Shown here: piece by piece, positions 5,426-6,693 of the stretch | Layout: the number at the start of each line of letters is the position of its first letter | How positions within the stretch are numbered: the first letter of the stretch is position 1 | Origin: CAVSSX01 sp963730735 | GTDB taxonomy: Bacteria; Actinomycetota; Acidimicrobiia; Acidimicrobiales; RAAP-2 | DNA: 6,693 nt | Reading direction: 5' to 3' | Assembly: GCA_963730735.1 (NCBI GenBank) | Contig: CAVSSX010000003.1 | Location: 1 to 6,693, forward strand | The notes under the pieces: model-generated | What the model saw: only the letters and a program-made list of their open reading frames with translations | What the model was told of the DNA's origin: nothing | Database searches by the model: none | Program-made: the position numbers and the translations under genes

Positions 5426-6540
5426 CGCGACGGCTGGTAGGCCTCGAGGGCCGGGATGAGCTCCTTGCCGAGCAGCTCGATGGTCCGCATGACCGACTCG
5501 TGCGGCAGGTGGCCGAACTCGACGAAGCAGATGAGCTCGTCGATGCCGATGTCGGCGTAGTGGCACATCTTCTGGTAGCAGCGCTCGGGGTCGCCGACGA
5601 TCACCATGTCGGCCTCGTCGAACTCCCGGAGGTCGAACTCGCCGTTGGCCCGCGAGGTGAGGATGGGGAACATCCGGTCGCGCTCTTCCTCGGAGAAGTG
5701 CGGGAACTCCCACTCGAGGGTGAACTCGGCCAGGTGCTGGTACCACCACCAGACGGACTCCCAGATGCCGTTGGCCTCGGCCGCCGCCATCGTGTCGGCG
5801 CAGTGCACCAGCGTGTAGGCGGCCACCTTGTTGTTGACGACCCGGGTGAGGGGCGTCGGGTTGGCGGCGGCGGCCCGGTAGCGGGCGATGGTGGCCGCCG
5901 TCGTCTCGAGGGGGTTCATGATCGACATGGCCAGGAGGCCGAGGCCGGCCTCGCCGGCGATGGCCGCCGAACCCGGGCTGACGCCGGCCATCCACGCCGG
6001 CGGGTGGGGGTCCTGCACCGGCTTGGGGGTCACCATCCGGCGGGGGAAGTCGAGGAACTCGCTGTGCTCCTCGTAGTACTCGGACTCCCACATGCCCACC
6101 ACCGTCTGCACCGCGGCCCGCCACTGGTCCTTGCTCCGCGCCGGGTCCACCCCGAAGGCGGTCTGCTCCATCGGCGTCGACCGGCCGGTGCCCCACTCCA
6201 CCCGGCCCTTGGACAGGACGTCCACCGTGGCCACCTTCTCGGCCACCCGGGCCGGGTGGATGAACTGGTGGGGCATGAGCGCCACGCCGAAGCCCAGGTG
6301 GATCTGCTCCGTGCACTGGGACAGCGCCCCCAGGATCACCTCGGAGGACGGCGAGTGCGACCGACCCTCCCGGAAGTGGTGCTCCACGTGCCAGGTGGTG
6401 TGGAAGCCGAGCTGGTCGGCCAGCTTGATCTGCTCGAAGGCCTCGGCGTACTTCTGCTGCTCGGCTTCCCGTTGCCCCCACGGATGGGGCTTGGCCCAGG
6501 GTCGGGGGACGTCGATCTCGTAGAGGAGGTCGAGCTTCAT
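5422..6540 (-). CDS. LLM class flavin-dependent oxidoreductase (luciferase-like monooxygenase)
   Basis: This 372-residue protein belongs to the bacterial luciferase-like family, which uses reduced FMN (or F420 in some branches) to oxygenate or reduce small organic substrates. Characteristic segments are ADQLGFHTTWHVEHHF at residues 41-56 (the 'LGFdsvWvaEHHF' motif), GFGVALMPHQFIHPARVAEK at 83-102, VDVLSKGRVEWGTGRSTP at 106-123 (the 'lDqLSgGRvelGvGrG' motif), and VGDPERC at 315-321 near the end. The EHHF form is typical of the FMN/luciferase-alpha-like branch, which makes a monooxygenase more likely than an F420 enzyme, though sequence alone does not settle it. A Trp-rich stretch at 260-267 (WESVWWWY) may shape the pocket. 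No signal peptide is seen, so it should be cytosolic. The ATG at 6540 has a consensus AAGGAG 4 nt upstream. It is the first gene of the cluster, overlaps the SDR by 4 nt, and may begin the oxidation of the pathway substrate. A flavin reductase partner is not in the window. Confidence 0.92.
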   Translation of the reverse strand: MKLDLLYEIDVPRPWAKPHPWGQREAEQQKYAEAFEQIKLADQLGFHTTWHVEHHFREGRSHSPSSEVILGALSQCTEQIHLGFGVALMPHQFIHPARVAEKVATVDVLSKGRVEWGTGRSTPMEQTAFGVDPARSKDQWRAAVQTVVGMWESEYYEEHSEFLDFPRRMVTPKPVQDPHPPAWMAGVSPGSAAIAGEAGLGLLAMSIMNPLETTAATIARYRAAAANPTPLTRVVNNKVAAYTLVHCADTMAAAEANGIWESVWWWYQHLAEFTLEWEFPHFSEEERDRMFPILTSRANGEFDLREFDEADMVIVGDPERCYQKMCHYADIGIDELICFVEFGHLPHESVMRTIELLGKELIPALEAYQPSR

Positions 6541-6544
6541 CGTG

Positions 6545-6550
6545 CTCCTT
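6545..6550 (-). promoter_or_regulatory. Shine-Dalgarno for the LLM oxidoreductase
   Basis: AAGGAG on the minus strand, 4 nt before the ATG at 6540, is the best ribosome site in the window. It supports this start and efficient translation of the first cistron. Confidence 0.75.
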
Positions 6551-6576
6551 CGTTCCGGGCGGCGGCCGCCGTGTTG

Positions 6577-6608
6577 TTCGTGGGTGCGACGTATTCGTAT
6601 ATGCGAAT
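6577..6608. promoter_or_regulatory. Tandem operator-like motif TTCGT-N3-TGCGA, two copies
   Basis: The 13-bp pattern TTCGT-N3-TGCGA occurs at 6577-6589 and again at 6594-6606, offset by 17 bp. The second copy lies inside a near-palindrome ATTCGTATATGCGAAT (6593-6608), symmetric at 14 of 16 positions. The AT-rich centre is striking in this GC-rich DNA. It lies 37 to 68 bp upstream of the oxidoreductase ATG, downstream of the candidate promoter, a position suited to repression. The binding protein is unknown. Confidence 0.5.
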
Positions 6609-6614
6609 GTGCTG

Positions 6615-6628
6615 TTCCCTATCTGGAA
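6615..6628. promoter_or_regulatory. TTCC-N6-GGAA dyad upstream of the LLM gene
   Basis: TTCCCTATCTGGAA is an inverted repeat with 4-bp arms matching the half-sites found upstream of the thiolase (TTCC/GGAA). Its centre is 21 bp, about two helical turns, from the centre of the 6593-6608 near-palindrome. It lies where the start of transcription would fall if the -35 at 6654-6659 is used. The arms are short, so chance occurrence is possible. Confidence 0.4.
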
Positions 6629-6630
6629 AG

Positions 6631-6659
6631 ACTCTGGGCGATGGTCAGCCGAATGTCAA
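6631..6659 (-). promoter_or_regulatory. Candidate sigma-70-type promoter for the LLM-SDR operon
   Basis: A consensus -35 hexamer TTGACA (6654-6659, minus strand) is followed after 17 bp by CAGAGT (6631-6636), a weak -10 with 3 of 6 consensus bases. The -35 and spacing are good and the -10 is poor, which can fit an activator-dependent or tightly regulated actinobacterial promoter. The predicted start would fall near the TTCC-N6-GGAA dyad. Confidence 0.4.
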
Positions 6660-6664
6660 CGACG

Positions 6665-6686
6665 CGGCCCGCCGGCCGGCGGGCCG
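6665..6686. terminator. Perfect 22-bp GC palindrome, possible terminator of an upstream gene
   Basis: The half-site CGGCCCGCCGG is followed directly by its exact reverse complement, giving a 9-bp all-GC stem with a 4-nt loop or a cruciform-capable palindrome. No U-tract follows on either strand. It sits just upstream of the TTGACA hexamer, where a terminator insulating this cluster from a preceding gene would be expected. The gene beyond is outside the window. Confidence 0.4.
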
Positions 6687-6693
6687 ACGAGCC

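Noticed and set aside
5426..6481. Upstream extension of the SDR frame
   Set aside because: The extension is a shadow of the LLM oxidoreductase. The SDR fold begins right after the ATG at 5425.
6561..6570. GGCGGCCGCC palindrome in the LLM leader
   Set aside because: A short all-GC self-complementary run is expected at this base composition, and nothing else marks it as functional.
1..6693. tRNA, rRNA, CRISPR array, insertion sequence or attachment site
   Set aside because: No cloverleaf-like segment, spaced repeat array, transposase-like protein or terminal inverted repeats were seen on either strand.

Overview
The window is a GC-rich stretch (about 70% by eye) in which every supported gene lies on the minus strand. 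Codons end mostly in G or C, and the antisense frames stay open for long distances, as expected at this base composition. The gene set and protein style (luciferase-like oxidoreductase, IclR regulator, SDR, divergent thiolase, B12 mutase large subunit, AMP-dependent ligase) suggest a high-GC actinobacterium, possibly an environmental lineage such as Acidimicrobiia. That placement is inference; there is no rRNA or marker gene here.

Layout in the direction of transcription (high to low coordinates): an upstream non-coding region (6541-6693) has a perfect 22-bp GC palindrome, a consensus -35 hexamer and three operator-like dyads. Next come a luciferase-like flavin-dependent oxidoreductase (6540-5422) and a short-chain dehydrogenase (5425-4565), overlapping by 4 nt. 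A 114-nt gap leads to an IclR-family regulator (4450-3536). A 131-nt gap follows with overlapping TTCC/GGAA dyads, a GC hairpin and a degenerate tandem repeat. The last block is a thiolase (3404-2169), a coenzyme-B12 acyl-CoA mutase large subunit (2143-461), and the first 159 residues of an AMP-dependent acyl-CoA synthetase (from 477, running off the left edge). Its genes are 25 nt apart and then overlap by 17 nt.

The genes read as a catabolic cassette. A flavin monooxygenase and a dehydrogenase would oxidise a substrate, a CoA ligase would activate the acid, a B12 mutase would rearrange the carbon skeleton, and a thiolase would cleave the product. The IclR protein is the obvious candidate regulator. 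The substrate is not evident. The mutase is the most unusual member: it keeps the Tyr/Arg pair associated with methylmalonyl-CoA mutase, departs from that family at several CoA- and cofactor-contact positions, and has no B12-binding domain, so it needs a separate small subunit not seen here. The SDR and thiolase also depart from family motifs, which suggests an uncharacterised pathway rather than a textbook one. No RNA gene, mobile element or CRISPR array was seen.
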